From the NCBI RefSeq assembly GCF_001403795.1, contig NZ_CXSU01000012.1:1-64000 (forward strand): 64,000 bases of DNA. The letters run 5' to 3'. Below, in pieces: positions 8,137 to 14,882 of the stretch. Under the pieces are notes generated by a model. The model did no database searches, was not told the origin of the DNA, and worked only from the letters and a program-made list of their open reading frames with translations. A program made the position numbers and the translations under genes. Within the stretch, counting starts at the first letter, position 1, and every line of letters begins with the position of its first letter. Source of the stretch: Jannaschia donghaensis. Its GTDB lineage: Bacteria; Pseudomonadota; Alphaproteobacteria; Rhodobacterales; Rhodobacteraceae.

Positions 8137-9429
8137 ATGAACGACATCGCCACGCGCGTCTGGAACCACAAATGGAAGATCGACCCGATCGTCCGGTCCC
8201 TGATCGACACCGACTTCTATAAACTGCTGATGTGTCAGTCCGTCTTCCGCAATCACCCGACCACGCAGGTGCGCTTCTCGCTCATCAACCGCTCCACCCA
8301 CATTCCGCTGGCCGACCTCATCGACGAGGGCGAGCTGCGCGAACAACTCGACCACGTGCGCACCCTGTCGCTCACCCGCGGCGAATCCACTTGGCTGCGC
8401 GGCAACACCTTCTACGGCAAACGCCAGATGTTTCGCCCCGACTTCATGGAATGGTTCGAAGGCCTGCGCCTGCCCCCCTACGATCTCCAACGCGTCGGCG
8501 ATCAATACGAACTCACCTTCGAAGGCACCTGGCCCGAAGTCATGCTGTGGGAAATTCCCGCCCTCGCCATCCTCATGGAACTGCGCTCCCGCGCGGTCCT
8601 GCGCGACATGGGCCGGTTCGAGCTTCAGGTCCTCTACGCCCGCGCCATGACCCGCGTGTGGGAAAAGGTCGAACGCCTGCGTCCGCTCGAAAACCTGCGC
8701 CTGGCCGACTTCGGCACCCGGCGCCGCCACTCCTTCCTCTGGCAGGACTGGTGCGTGCAGGCCCTGCGGGAGGGGCTGGGCGAGAACTTCGCGGGCACCT
8801 CCAACTGCCTCATCGCCAAGAACCGCGACCTGGAGGCGATCGGCACCAACGCCCACGAACTCCCCATGGTCTACGCCGCCCTGGCCGACGGCGACGCCGC
8901 GCTGGCGCAGGCCCCCTACACCGTGCTGGCCGACTGGCAGGAGGAGCATGACGGCAACCTGCGCATCATCCTGCCCGACACCTATGGGACGCAGGGCTTC
9001 CTCGACAACGCGCCCGACTGGCTGGCCGGGTGGACGGGCATCCGCGTCGATTCCGGCGACCCGGCGGCGGGGGCGGAAACCGCGATCCGCTGGTGGAAAG
9101 CACGGGGGGAGGATCCGACGACCAAACTCATCATCTTCTCCGACGGGCTGGACGTCGAAAAGATCGCCGAACTCCACACGCAGTTTGCGGGCCGCGTCCG
9201 CACGTCCTTCGGCTGGGGCACGCTTTTGACGAACGACTTCCGGGGGTTGGTGGCGGACGACGCGCTGGCTCCGTTTTCGCTAGTGTGCAAAGCTGTGGAG
9301 GCCGACGGCCGCGCGACGGTCAAACTGTCGGACAATCCGCGGAAGGCCATGGGGCCGGAGGACGAGCTCGCCCGGTACAAGCGAGTGTTCGGGGTGGGCG
9401 AGCAAGTTGGGGTTGAGGTGGTGGTTTAG
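8137..9429 (+). CDS. pncB: Nicotinate phosphoribosyltransferase
   Basis: PncB converts nicotinate and PRPP to nicotinate mononucleotide, the committed step of the Preiss-Handler pathway. The 430-residue length and motifs are canonical: SLIDTDFYKLLMCQ at 21-34, DFGTRRRHSF at 191-200, and GTNAHELPMV with His240 as the expected phosphohistidine; VDSGDP and FSDGLDVEKI follow. ATG at 8137 follows GCGGAGGG. The final codon and stop overlap by four bases the stop of the A/T-rich nuclease gene on the opposite strand, marking an abrupt edge of foreign DNA. Confidence 0.95.
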   Translation: MNDIATRVWNHKWKIDPIVRSLIDTDFYKLLMCQSVFRNHPTTQVRFSLINRSTHIPLADLIDEGELREQLDHVRTLSLTRGESTWLRGNTFYGKRQMFRPDFMEWFEGLRLPPYDLQRVGDQYELTFEGTWPEVMLWEIPALAILMELRSRAVLRDMGRFELQVLYARAMTRVWEKVERLRPLENLRLADFGTRRRHSFLWQDWCVQALREGLGENFAGTSNCLIAKNRDLEAIGTNAHELPMVYAALADGDAALAQAPYTVLADWQEEHDGNLRIILPDTYGTQGFLDNAPDWLAGWTGIRVDSGDPAAGAETAIRWWKARGEDPTTKLIIFSDGLDVEKIAELHTQFAGRVRTSFGWGTLLTNDFRGLVADDALAPFSLVCKAVEADGRATVKLSDNPRKAMGPEDELARYKRVFGVGEQVGVEVVV

Positions 9430-9947
9430 TGCCCAATCTTCGAAGGCTCAATGATGCCGATGGAAGAGCCTGTTTCACAAATCAGAAGTTTATTTACTAC
9501 GCCGCGAGTTTTCTGCTCTATTTTTATCTTTAAATTTGCTAAATTTGGCTTTTGTAATTTCGGATTTTTCTTGGGGTCGTATGGTTCTATGTGCGCTACG
9601 AAGCGAAACTCACTGCATTTAAGCGCCGCCGCTGAATATATTTTTTCGTCGTCATCCTTTGAATTTAGTTTTGCCGCCTGCAGTAGCGCTAAAGAGTCAC
9701 GAAATTTTTTAGCGAATGTTAATGCAATTTCTTCTATCATCGGTGATGCATCTAACCGATAGTCCTTGCATTCAATCAGCCAGCAGGTGTGTCCTTTGAC
9801 TGCGATAAAATCAACAGCACGAGACCCACCCGCCACAGATTGAAAGTTTTTTTTGTGGAAATTCCAATCATCTAACTTATTTACCCAGTCCACATCGGTG
9901 AACTTATAATTAAAACTTCCTTCCTTCAAGGTAACGTCAGTCATCAA
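9426..9947 (-). CDS. PD-(D/E)xK nuclease-like protein of an A/T-rich cassette
   Basis: A 173-residue protein of no named family. It carries a clear PD-(D/E)xK core: Asp45 in RAVDFIAV, a 12-residue gap, then LIECKDYR with Glu58 and Lys60, the layout of Mg-dependent endonuclease cores. A helical segment (EEIALTFAKKFRDSLALL) follows, as in small standalone members. The start overlaps the ATPase stop as ATGA, so the two are co-translated with the ATPase first. Composition departs sharply from its surroundings: one line of this gene (9481-9540) is 19/60 G+C by hand count. Function as a DNA-cutting effector is inferred. Confidence 0.7.
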   Translation of the reverse strand: MMTDVTLKEGSFNYKFTDVDWVNKLDDWNFHKKNFQSVAGGSRAVDFIAVKGHTCWLIECKDYRLDASPMIEEIALTFAKKFRDSLALLQAAKLNSKDDDEKIYSAAALKCSEFRFVAHIEPYDPKKNPKLQKPNLANLKIKIEQKTRGVVNKLLICETGSSIGIIEPSKIGH

Positions 9948-11002
9948 GATCTCAAAAATATATCGGCTTGAGAAATTTCTTCGTCAAGCGCAACGATCGG
10001 TTCAATATCATATAGATAACCTCCTTCTGATAGTGAATTGTCTTCTCCAGAAATCTTCTCAATTGAGAAAAATCTTACCAATTTCTCGCGGCTTGAATCC
10101 TCTCTCTGCAAAATCTCAATCTCCTTTAGTAAAATAAGGGAGTGACTTGCAATAAATATCTGGATTCCCTCCTCAGCCAATTTCATGATAGTCCTAGCTA
10201 ATACTCTGATAAGTTTTGGATTCAAGTTTGTTTCCGGCTCATCCCAAAATAAATATCCGTGCTCCAAAAGGACCCCGGCGCTAATCATTCTAGCGAGCAT
10301 TGCAAACTTTCTAAGACCCTCGGCGACTAGCGGCATCTCCATTCTGCCAGCGGGACTGCGCAAATAGAATCGACCAGTGCGCTGATCGACCTCGACTTTG
10401 CCGTCCATCGCCACCTCAATAGGTTCAAGAAGCTCTCTTACCCTCTCTTCCTTCGGTCCGCGGATAGCAGGAGCATTAAGGAGGCTAACTGTATCACGCC
10501 AAATCTCTTCGAATTCCAAATGATAGGAGTCATATAGCGATCCAAACCAGCCGCTAAGTGTAATTAATTCGCGAGTCGGAAAAAAAACAGGGAGTTTATC
10601 AAGCGGGATCGAGTGCGCTTTATCAATTACAACTTGCGTTGACGCCCGAGTTGCAAAAGATATCCTGAGATTAAGTTTCCCGTTGCTGAATTTGAGGCCA
10701 ATCTCGGCCTTTCCGGTCCCTTGCCGACGCTTCACCAATCGCCCGAGGGTTTCAGGTCGTAGGTTTGCGACTAGTCGATCCGCGAATTGCTTCTCAAGTA
10801 CCGAAAGTGGTGGTATTTCATTCGCCCTAGCGATGTGCGATTTCGTCGTTGCTTGAACTTTCATCAGCGAGTAAATCGCCTTCAGTACATGAGATTTTCC
10901 CGAACCATTTTCACCTACGATGATGTTCACGCCAGGCGAGAAATGGAAATCTGTACTAGGAACAGACGTAAAGTTCTTAAAGCGGGCGGATTTTAAGGGC
11001 AC
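9944..11002 (-). CDS. AAA/ABC-type ATPase (OLD/RecF-like), partner of the nuclease-like protein
   Basis: The 352-residue ATPase opens with a RecF-like strand (ARFKNFTSVPSTDFHFSPGVNIIVG) and Walker A GENGSGKS at 30-37. It has a signature-like segment VAEGLRKFAML near 227-237, Walker B YLFWDEPE with Asp254-Glu255, and an H-loop ASHSL with His287. The fold is that of the AAA_15/AAA_21 group used by OLD nucleases, Septu, PARIS and similar defence proteins; no TOPRIM domain follows. It is the first gene of a two-gene A/T-rich unit (24/60 G+C by hand count at 10141-10200). Transfer from another genome is the simplest reading. Confidence 0.8.
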   Translation of the reverse strand: MPLKSARFKNFTSVPSTDFHFSPGVNIIVGENGSGKSHVLKAIYSLMKVQATTKSHIARANEIPPLSVLEKQFADRLVANLRPETLGRLVKRRQGTGKAEIGLKFSNGKLNLRISFATRASTQVVIDKAHSIPLDKLPVFFPTRELITLSGWFGSLYDSYHLEFEEIWRDTVSLLNAPAIRGPKEERVRELLEPIEVAMDGKVEVDQRTGRFYLRSPAGRMEMPLVAEGLRKFAMLARMISAGVLLEHGYLFWDEPETNLNPKLIRVLARTIMKLAEEGIQIFIASHSLILLKEIEILQREDSSREKLVRFFSIEKISGEDNSLSEGGYLYDIEPIVALDEEISQADIFLRS

Positions 11003-11092
11003 TTCGGACCTACTTTTTACGGAGTTTTAAGCGATTAGTATTCTGGGAGCAACAGATTGACCTACACATCCTATCGGCGATCGAATTTGTTA

Positions 11093-11220
11093 CTGTTCCG
11101 CAACGCCTTGACCTCCCCCCGCTTCTTCTTCGCCTCCACCCGCTTGCGCTTCTGGTTGAGCGACACCTTCGTCTTCACCCGCCGTTTCGGCACCACAGTC
11201 GCCCGGACCAACTCCACCAG
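11093..11220 (-). pseudogene. Truncated second copy of the arfB 3' end
   Basis: Read on the minus strand this stretch encodes LVELVRATVVPKRRVKTKV and onward to KALRN, matching the C-terminal basic tail of the intact arfB 0.6 kb away. Bases 11132-11203 match 11771-11842 at 70 of 72 positions. The fragment lacks the GGQ domain and any start, lacks one alanine codon, and ends differently (KKKRGEVKALRN against KRQRSTVKALRG), so it looks like a piece of a related arfB allele rather than a fresh duplication. It directly precedes the A/T-rich ATPase gene. Confidence 0.75.
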
Positions 11221-11269
11221 CCACGCCCGCGCGACCTTCGGCCAGCACCCATCGCGGCCCACCCCAAAC

Positions 11270-11298
11270 AAAAAGGCCCGACGCTCGCGCGCCGGGCC
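11270..11298 (-). terminator. Intrinsic terminator of the PRC-barrel gene
   Basis: On the minus strand GGCCCG (11298-11293) pairs with CGGGCC (11280-11275) around a 12-nt GC-rich loop and is followed by five T (11274-11270). It lies about 20 bases after the PRC-barrel stop and separates it from the arfB fragment and the ATPase cassette. Confidence 0.75.
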
Positions 11299-11320
11299 CT
11301 TCCGATGACATCCCGAACAA

Positions 11321-11617
11321 TCAGTCCGTGTGTTCGGGCAGGTTCTTCAGCTGGTCCTTGGTCATCGTCGTCGTCGCATGGGCGGTGCCGCTCTCGTCGC
11401 GCATGAAGTTCAGGCTCGACAGGGGCAGGGCAACGGTCTTGGCGCCGATCCCGAGGAACCCGCCGACGTCGAGCACGACCTGTGCGTTGGGCGGGGTGCC
11501 GTGGAGGTGGGAAATGTCGCCGATGTTCTCATCTCCGGGCCCGTAGACGTTGGCCCCCTTGAGGTTCTGCGCCGTCAGTTCGGCGTCCGTCATCGGGATG
11601 TGTTTGGAATGGTCCAT
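11321..11617 (-). CDS. PRC-barrel domain protein
   Basis: A 98-residue soluble protein containing one PRC-barrel-like beta domain: NLKGANVYGPGDENIGDI, a hydrophobic strand AQVVLDVGGFLGIGAKTVAL, then a helix-rich, charged end. Such small PRC proteins are common in alphaproteobacteria, often stress-induced, with no established reaction. ATG at 11617 follows AAAGGA. Upstream on the minus strand GGAAC (11682-11678) is followed after 17 bases by TGTT, a loose match to an ECF-type promoter; I give this little weight. A terminator closes the gene. Confidence 0.75.
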   Translation of the reverse strand: MDHSKHIPMTDAELTAQNLKGANVYGPGDENIGDISHLHGTPPNAQVVLDVGGFLGIGAKTVALPLSSLNFMRDESGTAHATTTMTKDQLKNLPEHTD

Positions 11618-11715
11618 GAAAATATCCTTTCAAAAGCGTTTCGCTTCACAGGGTTAACAAGGACGTGGCATCGAAGGTTCCCGGCTTGTTCTTGCCAGAG
11701 CGGAATTCCGCGCGC

Positions 11716-12138
11716 TCAGCCTGGATCGACCGGGCCGCGCAGGGCCTTGACCGTGCTGCGCTGCCGCTTGGCCTCCACCCGCTTTCGCTTCTGGTTGAGC
11801 GACACCTTCGTCTTCACCCGCCGTTTCGGCACCACCGTCGCCGCCCGCACCAGCTCCGCCAGACGCTCCCGCGCGATCTCCCGGTTGCGGGCCTGCGAGC
11901 GTTCTTCGGAGACCTGGAGCACCACCGCCCCCTCCTTCGTCCACCGCCGTCCCGCCAGCCGCCGCAACCGCGCCTTGACCGGGCCGGGCAGGTTGGGCGA
12001 CCGCTCCGCCTCGAACCGCAACTCGACCGCCGACGACACCTTGTTGACGTTCTGCCCGCCGGGGCCCGACGCGCGCACGAAACTCTCGGTGATTTCCCAG
12101 TCCTGAATTTCGATTTTGGGGGTCACGGTCAGCGGCAT
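11716..12138 (-). CDS. arfB: Alternative ribosome-rescue factor ArfB (YaeJ-type peptidyl-tRNA hydrolase)
   Basis: ArfB rescues ribosomes stalled on non-stop mRNA by entering the empty A site and hydrolysing peptidyl-tRNA. The 140-residue protein has the GGQ motif (SGPGGQNVNK, Gly27-Gly28-Gln29) in a release-factor domain and a long basic C-terminal tail (PKRRVKTKVSLNQKRKRVEAK) that plugs the mRNA channel. I start at the ATG at 12138; a TTG six bases upstream is possible. Three 11-bp-spaced GGGTGAT repeats lie just upstream on this strand. The other rescue-system gene in the window is smpB at 19.9 kb. Confidence 0.9.
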   Translation of the reverse strand: MPLTVTPKIEIQDWEITESFVRASGPGGQNVNKVSSAVELRFEAERSPNLPGPVKARLRRLAGRRWTKEGAVVLQVSEERSQARNREIARERLAELVRAATVVPKRRVKTKVSLNQKRKRVEAKRQRSTVKALRGPVDPG

Positions 12139-12174
12139 GGCCAAGATCCTGCTTTCAAACGATATCCGCTCTAT

Positions 12175-12203
12175 ATCACCCGTAGATCACCCGTGCATCA
12201 CCC
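12175..12203 (-). repeat. Three GGGTGAT heptamers with 11-bp period, upstream of arfB
   Basis: On the minus strand GGGTGAT occurs at 12203-12197, 12192-12186 and 12181-12175, each starting 11 bases after the last. One helical turn per unit puts all copies on the same DNA face, as in iterons or tandem activator sites. The last copy ends 37 bases before the arfB ATG. The same arrangement recurs at 39322-39350 in front of another gene. Confidence 0.7.
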
Positions 12204-12242
12204 GCGGATCCGCCACACATTTTTCAGGGTTTTCCCACGAAG

Positions 12243-12272
12243 AAGCCCGCCCCGTGCAACCGGGGCGGGCTT
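12243..12272 (-). terminator. Strong hairpin ending the candidate small transcript
   Basis: Perfect 12-bp arms AAGCCCGCCCCG and CGGGGCGGGCTT enclose a six-base loop. On the minus strand the hairpin runs into TTCTTCG, a modest T-rich tail of the kind seen at other terminators in this window. The hairpin is symmetrical enough to act in both directions. Confidence 0.6.
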
Positions 12273-12341
12273 CCGAAAGTATCAGGAGGTGTGGTCGGTT
12301 AGACGCATCAACCCCAACGGATCAAGTGCTTAGGGGTTGCC

Positions 12342-12398
12342 CTAGACACGCTCCCCCGAAATTGTCCCGACCATCTTCTCCACTATCTTTCTTGACAC
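12342..12398 (-). CDS. Possible 18-residue peptide with very strong ribosome site
   Basis: GTG at 12398 lies seven bases after AGGAGG within a 17-nt perfect complement to the 16S 3' end. The frame reads MSRKIVEKMVGTISGERV and stops at TAG (12344-12342). It is basic, without a membrane helix. A second mini-frame of eight codons starts near 12310. Either could be a leader peptide controlling the RNA. No homologue comes to mind. Confidence 0.35.
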   Translation of the reverse strand: MSRKIVEKMVGTISGERV

Positions 12399-12467
12399 TG
12401 GATCACCTCCTTTCAATGAGTTGCACTGGCTGGAGATTGGCACACATCTGGCGCCCGTCAACCCCCC

Positions 12468-13091
12468 TTACGCAACCCTTTGTGCAAAATTCCGCGTGAT
12501 GACACGGAAGGGCACCAAGGCCAGCAAGGCAATGCCGATCTTCACCCCCCAATCCGCCAACGCCAACCCGACCCAAAGCGGCCCCACCGCCGTCGCATCC
12601 TGCGCCCAGGACACGTCGCCCCAAGCGGTTGGAAAGGCGAGGAAACCGGCGAACGCGATCGTGAAGAACAGCGCCGTGTCCACGATCGACCCCAGCACCG
12701 AAGACGTCAGCGGCGCCACCCACCAGTCACGATTGCGGAGCTTGGAAAAGATCGCAAGGTCAAGCAGTTGCGCCACCAGAAACGCCGTACCGGACGCCAG
12801 CGCGATGCGCAGTGTGACCAGCGGCCCGAACTCCCCCATGATCTGCGTCCCCACCAGCGAACACAGCAGCCCGACGGCAAACCCGAATAGCACCACTTTG
12901 CGCGCCGTGTCGGACCCATACAGACGGTTCGTGACGTCCGTGACTAGGAAGGCCAGCGGATAGGTGAACGCCCCCCAAGTCAGCCAGCCATCGGCGATGA
13001 GGAATTGAACGCCGATGTTGGACGCGACGACGATGGCGGCCATCGCAAGGATGGCGGGAAGAATGTTCATCAGGTTAACCCGTTTTGACAT
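12468..13091 (-). CDS. Queuosine precursor transporter (YhhQ/VUT family)
   Basis: This 207-residue inner-membrane protein has six hydrophobic segments and the VUT/YhhQ signatures: ASNIGVQFL, TYPLAFLVTDVTNRLYG, and a Ser/Thr-rich loop TSSVLGSIVDTALFFTIAF. YhhQ proteins import queuosine precursors (preQ0/preQ1) for tRNA modification. I use ATG at 13091; another ATG at 13106 gives five more residues and neither has a good ribosome site. It lies between the oxidoreductase gene and the candidate small transcript on the same strand. Confidence 0.85.
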   Translation of the reverse strand: MSKRVNLMNILPAILAMAAIVVASNIGVQFLIADGWLTWGAFTYPLAFLVTDVTNRLYGSDTARKVVLFGFAVGLLCSLVGTQIMGEFGPLVTLRIALASGTAFLVAQLLDLAIFSKLRNRDWWVAPLTSSVLGSIVDTALFFTIAFAGFLAFPTAWGDVSWAQDATAVGPLWVGLALADWGVKIGIALLALVPFRVITRNFAQRVA

Positions 13092-13141
13092 GGTGGTCGG
13101 AGACATGGCCCAGCAAGAAGCAAGGCGGCAGATGCGGGCGT

Positions 13142-14182
13142 TTAGCCCCGCGCGTCCCATGGCGCAAGGGTATCGCTGCGAAACGCCTCGGGGATGGCGT
13201 CGCGTTCGTCCAGCATCAGGTCCGCCATCGTCTCGGCGATCTTGGGGGCCACGCCGAACCCGATCTTGAAGCCGCCGTTGGCGATGAAATGCCCCGGACG
13301 GTTCGGCCAGGCCCCCATCAGCGGCGCGCGGGATCGGGCGCGCGGACGTATGCCGGCCCACCGCTGCAGGACGGGTCCATCGGCCAGGGCCGGGACGGCA
13401 GTGCGTGCGCGGATCAGAATATCATCGAGCAATTCGTCCGGACCGGCATCGTCGAAATCACGCTCGGATGTCGACCCGATGGCGACGGTCCCGTCGGCGT
13501 GCGGCACGATGTGCAAGCCGTCGGCATAGAGTTGCGGCATGTCGCGGCGGTCAAGGTCCAGAAGGGCGGCCTGACCCTTGACGCCGTTGCCTGCGGCCCG
13601 CCCGCGATCGTCCTGCATCGCGGCCAGACCCTGCCATCCCGTGGCGTGCAGAACCTGACCTTCGGGGGTCGCCTGCGCGTCGATCGTTCCGCCCAATGCA
13701 ACGATCGCAGCCGCCAGCGCGTCGCAGGCGCGGCGGGGGTGGATACGGGCCGACAGCGTGTCCCGGATGACCAGCGGCGTTCCGGGGGTCCAGCCGCCGG
13801 GCGCTTTCTCCACCGTCCAGATGGCACGACCCTGCCAAAGCGACGCGGCACCGGCGGCGCGTTCGACGGCGCGGATCTGCGCGGCATCGTCGGGAATGGG
13901 TTGCAGGCGGCCGGTCCGGGCATATCCGGGATCACCGCCGCCGATCTGCGCGACCGCATGCCACCAGTCTTCAGCCATCAGCAGACTGTCGAGTTGGAAG
14001 GCCTTCTTGTCGTTCCACTGCTCGGGGACATGGGGCGCCAGGGCTCCGACGATGCCGCCCGACGCCCCCGCGCCGACGCCGGCGGGATCGACGACGCGCA
14101 CGCGCGCCCCGCGCCGGGCCAGCGCAAAGGCGCAGCCCAGTCCGAACACGCCGGCCCCCAAGATGGTTACGTCGATTGCCAA
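13142..14182 (-). CDS. FAD-dependent oxidoreductase, DAO family (MnmC1-like partner of MnmD)
   Basis: The 346-residue flavoprotein starts with a Rossmann dinucleotide fold, ILGAGVFGLGCAFALARRGARV, followed by GASGGIVGALAPHVPEQW, and ends with GGFKIGFGVAPKIAE, the layout of D-amino-acid oxidase-type enzymes. In fused MnmC the corresponding domain oxidatively removes the carboxymethyl group from cmnm5(s2)U34 of tRNA. I choose TTG at 14182, preceded by AGGAAAGG, because it puts the FAD motif at the N-terminus; ATG at 14218 is the alternative. The gene is divergent from mnmD, the methyltransferase half of MnmC. Another DAO substrate such as glycine remains possible. Confidence 0.75.
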   Translation of the reverse strand: MAIDVTILGAGVFGLGCAFALARRGARVRVVDPAGVGAGASGGIVGALAPHVPEQWNDKKAFQLDSLLMAEDWWHAVAQIGGGDPGYARTGRLQPIPDDAAQIRAVERAAGAASLWQGRAIWTVEKAPGGWTPGTPLVIRDTLSARIHPRRACDALAAAIVALGGTIDAQATPEGQVLHATGWQGLAAMQDDRGRAAGNGVKGQAALLDLDRRDMPQLYADGLHIVPHADGTVAIGSTSERDFDDAGPDELLDDILIRARTAVPALADGPVLQRWAGIRPRARSRAPLMGAWPNRPGHFIANGGFKIGFGVAPKIAETMADLMLDERDAIPEAFRSDTLAPWDARG

Positions 14183-14228
14183 GGCCGCGCCTTTCCTATC
14201 CTGTCGCGGCTGATCCATAGGGCAGACG

Positions 14229-14882
14229 ATGCGCCACGAAAACCTCCCTCCTGACCTCGACTGGCGCGACGGCACCCCGGTCGCGACCCGTTTCGACGAT
14301 CCGTATTTCAGCATGGGCAATGGGCCGGAGGAGACGCGGCATACCTTCCTGGGCGGCAACGACCTGCCGGGGCGGATGACCGACGGGTTTCATATCGCGG
14401 AGCTGGGCTTCGGCACTGGTCTCAACGCGCTGGTGACGGCGGCGGCCTGGCGGGGCACGGGACGGCTGCGCTTCACGTCTTTCGAAGCCTATCCGATGGC
14501 CCGCGCCGATATGGCCCGCGCGCTCTCCGCGTTTCCGGACATCGACGCGGGCCCATTGCTTGAGAAATGGCCCGCCACGCAAATCACCCTTCCGACGATG
14601 GATGTGAACATCGTCTTGGGCGACGTGCGCCAGACCCTGCCGATTTGGACGGGCCGTGCCGATGCATGGTTCCTCGATGGTTTCTCTCCGGCGAAGAACC
14701 CGCAGATGTGGAATGCGGACCTGATGACACAGGTGGCACGCCACACCGCGCCGGGCGGCACCTTCGCGACCTATACCGCCGCCGGTCACGTGCGGCAGGC
14801 GCTGACGGTGGCGGGCTTCGACGTCGACCGGGTGCCGGGCTATGGGCGCAAACGACACATGAGCCGGGGCGTGCTGCGATGA
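14229..14882 (+). CDS. mnmD: tRNA (mnm5s2U34) methyltransferase MnmD
   Basis: MnmD methylates nm5(s2)U34 to mnm5(s2)U34 using SAM. The 217-residue protein matches the MnmC methyltransferase domain. Motifs are the N-terminal DLDWRDGTPVATRFDDPYFS, the SAM loop IAELGFGTGLNAL near 56-68, and the DAWFLDGFSPAKNPQMWN active-site segment near 140-157. It overlaps the following EamA carrier as ATGA. The FAD domain of MnmC is encoded by the adjacent divergent gene. Confidence 0.9.
   Translation: MRHENLPPDLDWRDGTPVATRFDDPYFSMGNGPEETRHTFLGGNDLPGRMTDGFHIAELGFGTGLNALVTAAAWRGTGRLRFTSFEAYPMARADMARALSAFPDIDAGPLLEKWPATQITLPTMDVNIVLGDVRQTLPIWTGRADAWFLDGFSPAKNPQMWNADLMTQVARHTAPGGTFATYTAAGHVRQALTVAGFDVDRVPGYGRKRHMSRGVLR

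Larger units (their letters stand above)
12240..12461 (-). ncRNA. Candidate small transcript / leader with extreme Shine-Dalgarno and terminator
   Basis: The 329-bp gap between arfB and the queuosine-precursor carrier holds a compact minus-strand unit. It has a TTGACG -35-like box at 12461-12456 (no convincing -10), GAAAGGAGGTGATCCAG at 12414-12398 (complementary over 17 nt to the conserved 16S rRNA 3' end), an 18-codon frame, a hairpin with CAACCCC/GGGGTTG arms (12339-12333 and 12315-12309), an anti-Shine-Dalgarno CACCTCCT (12291-12284), and a terminator. The 8-nt pairing AGGAGGTG/CACCTCCT could hide the ribosome site. I do not recognise a known RNA family. Confidence 0.45.

Noticed and set aside
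9426-11320. Transposase, integrase or direct-repeat boundaries around the A/T-rich cassette
   Set aside because: No such gene or clean repeat was seen; the arfB fragment is the only structural clue to how it arrived.
11678-11698. EcfG-like promoter (GGAAC-N17-TGTT) before the PRC-barrel gene
   Set aside because: The -10 element is imperfect, and many Rhodobacterales lack this sigma factor, so I mention it only in the gene entry.
12398-12414. Plus-strand match to the 16S rRNA 3' end, as a possible rRNA fragment
   Set aside because: Only 17 nt match and no further 16S sequence lies nearby; the minus-strand reading as a Shine-Dalgarno explains it better.
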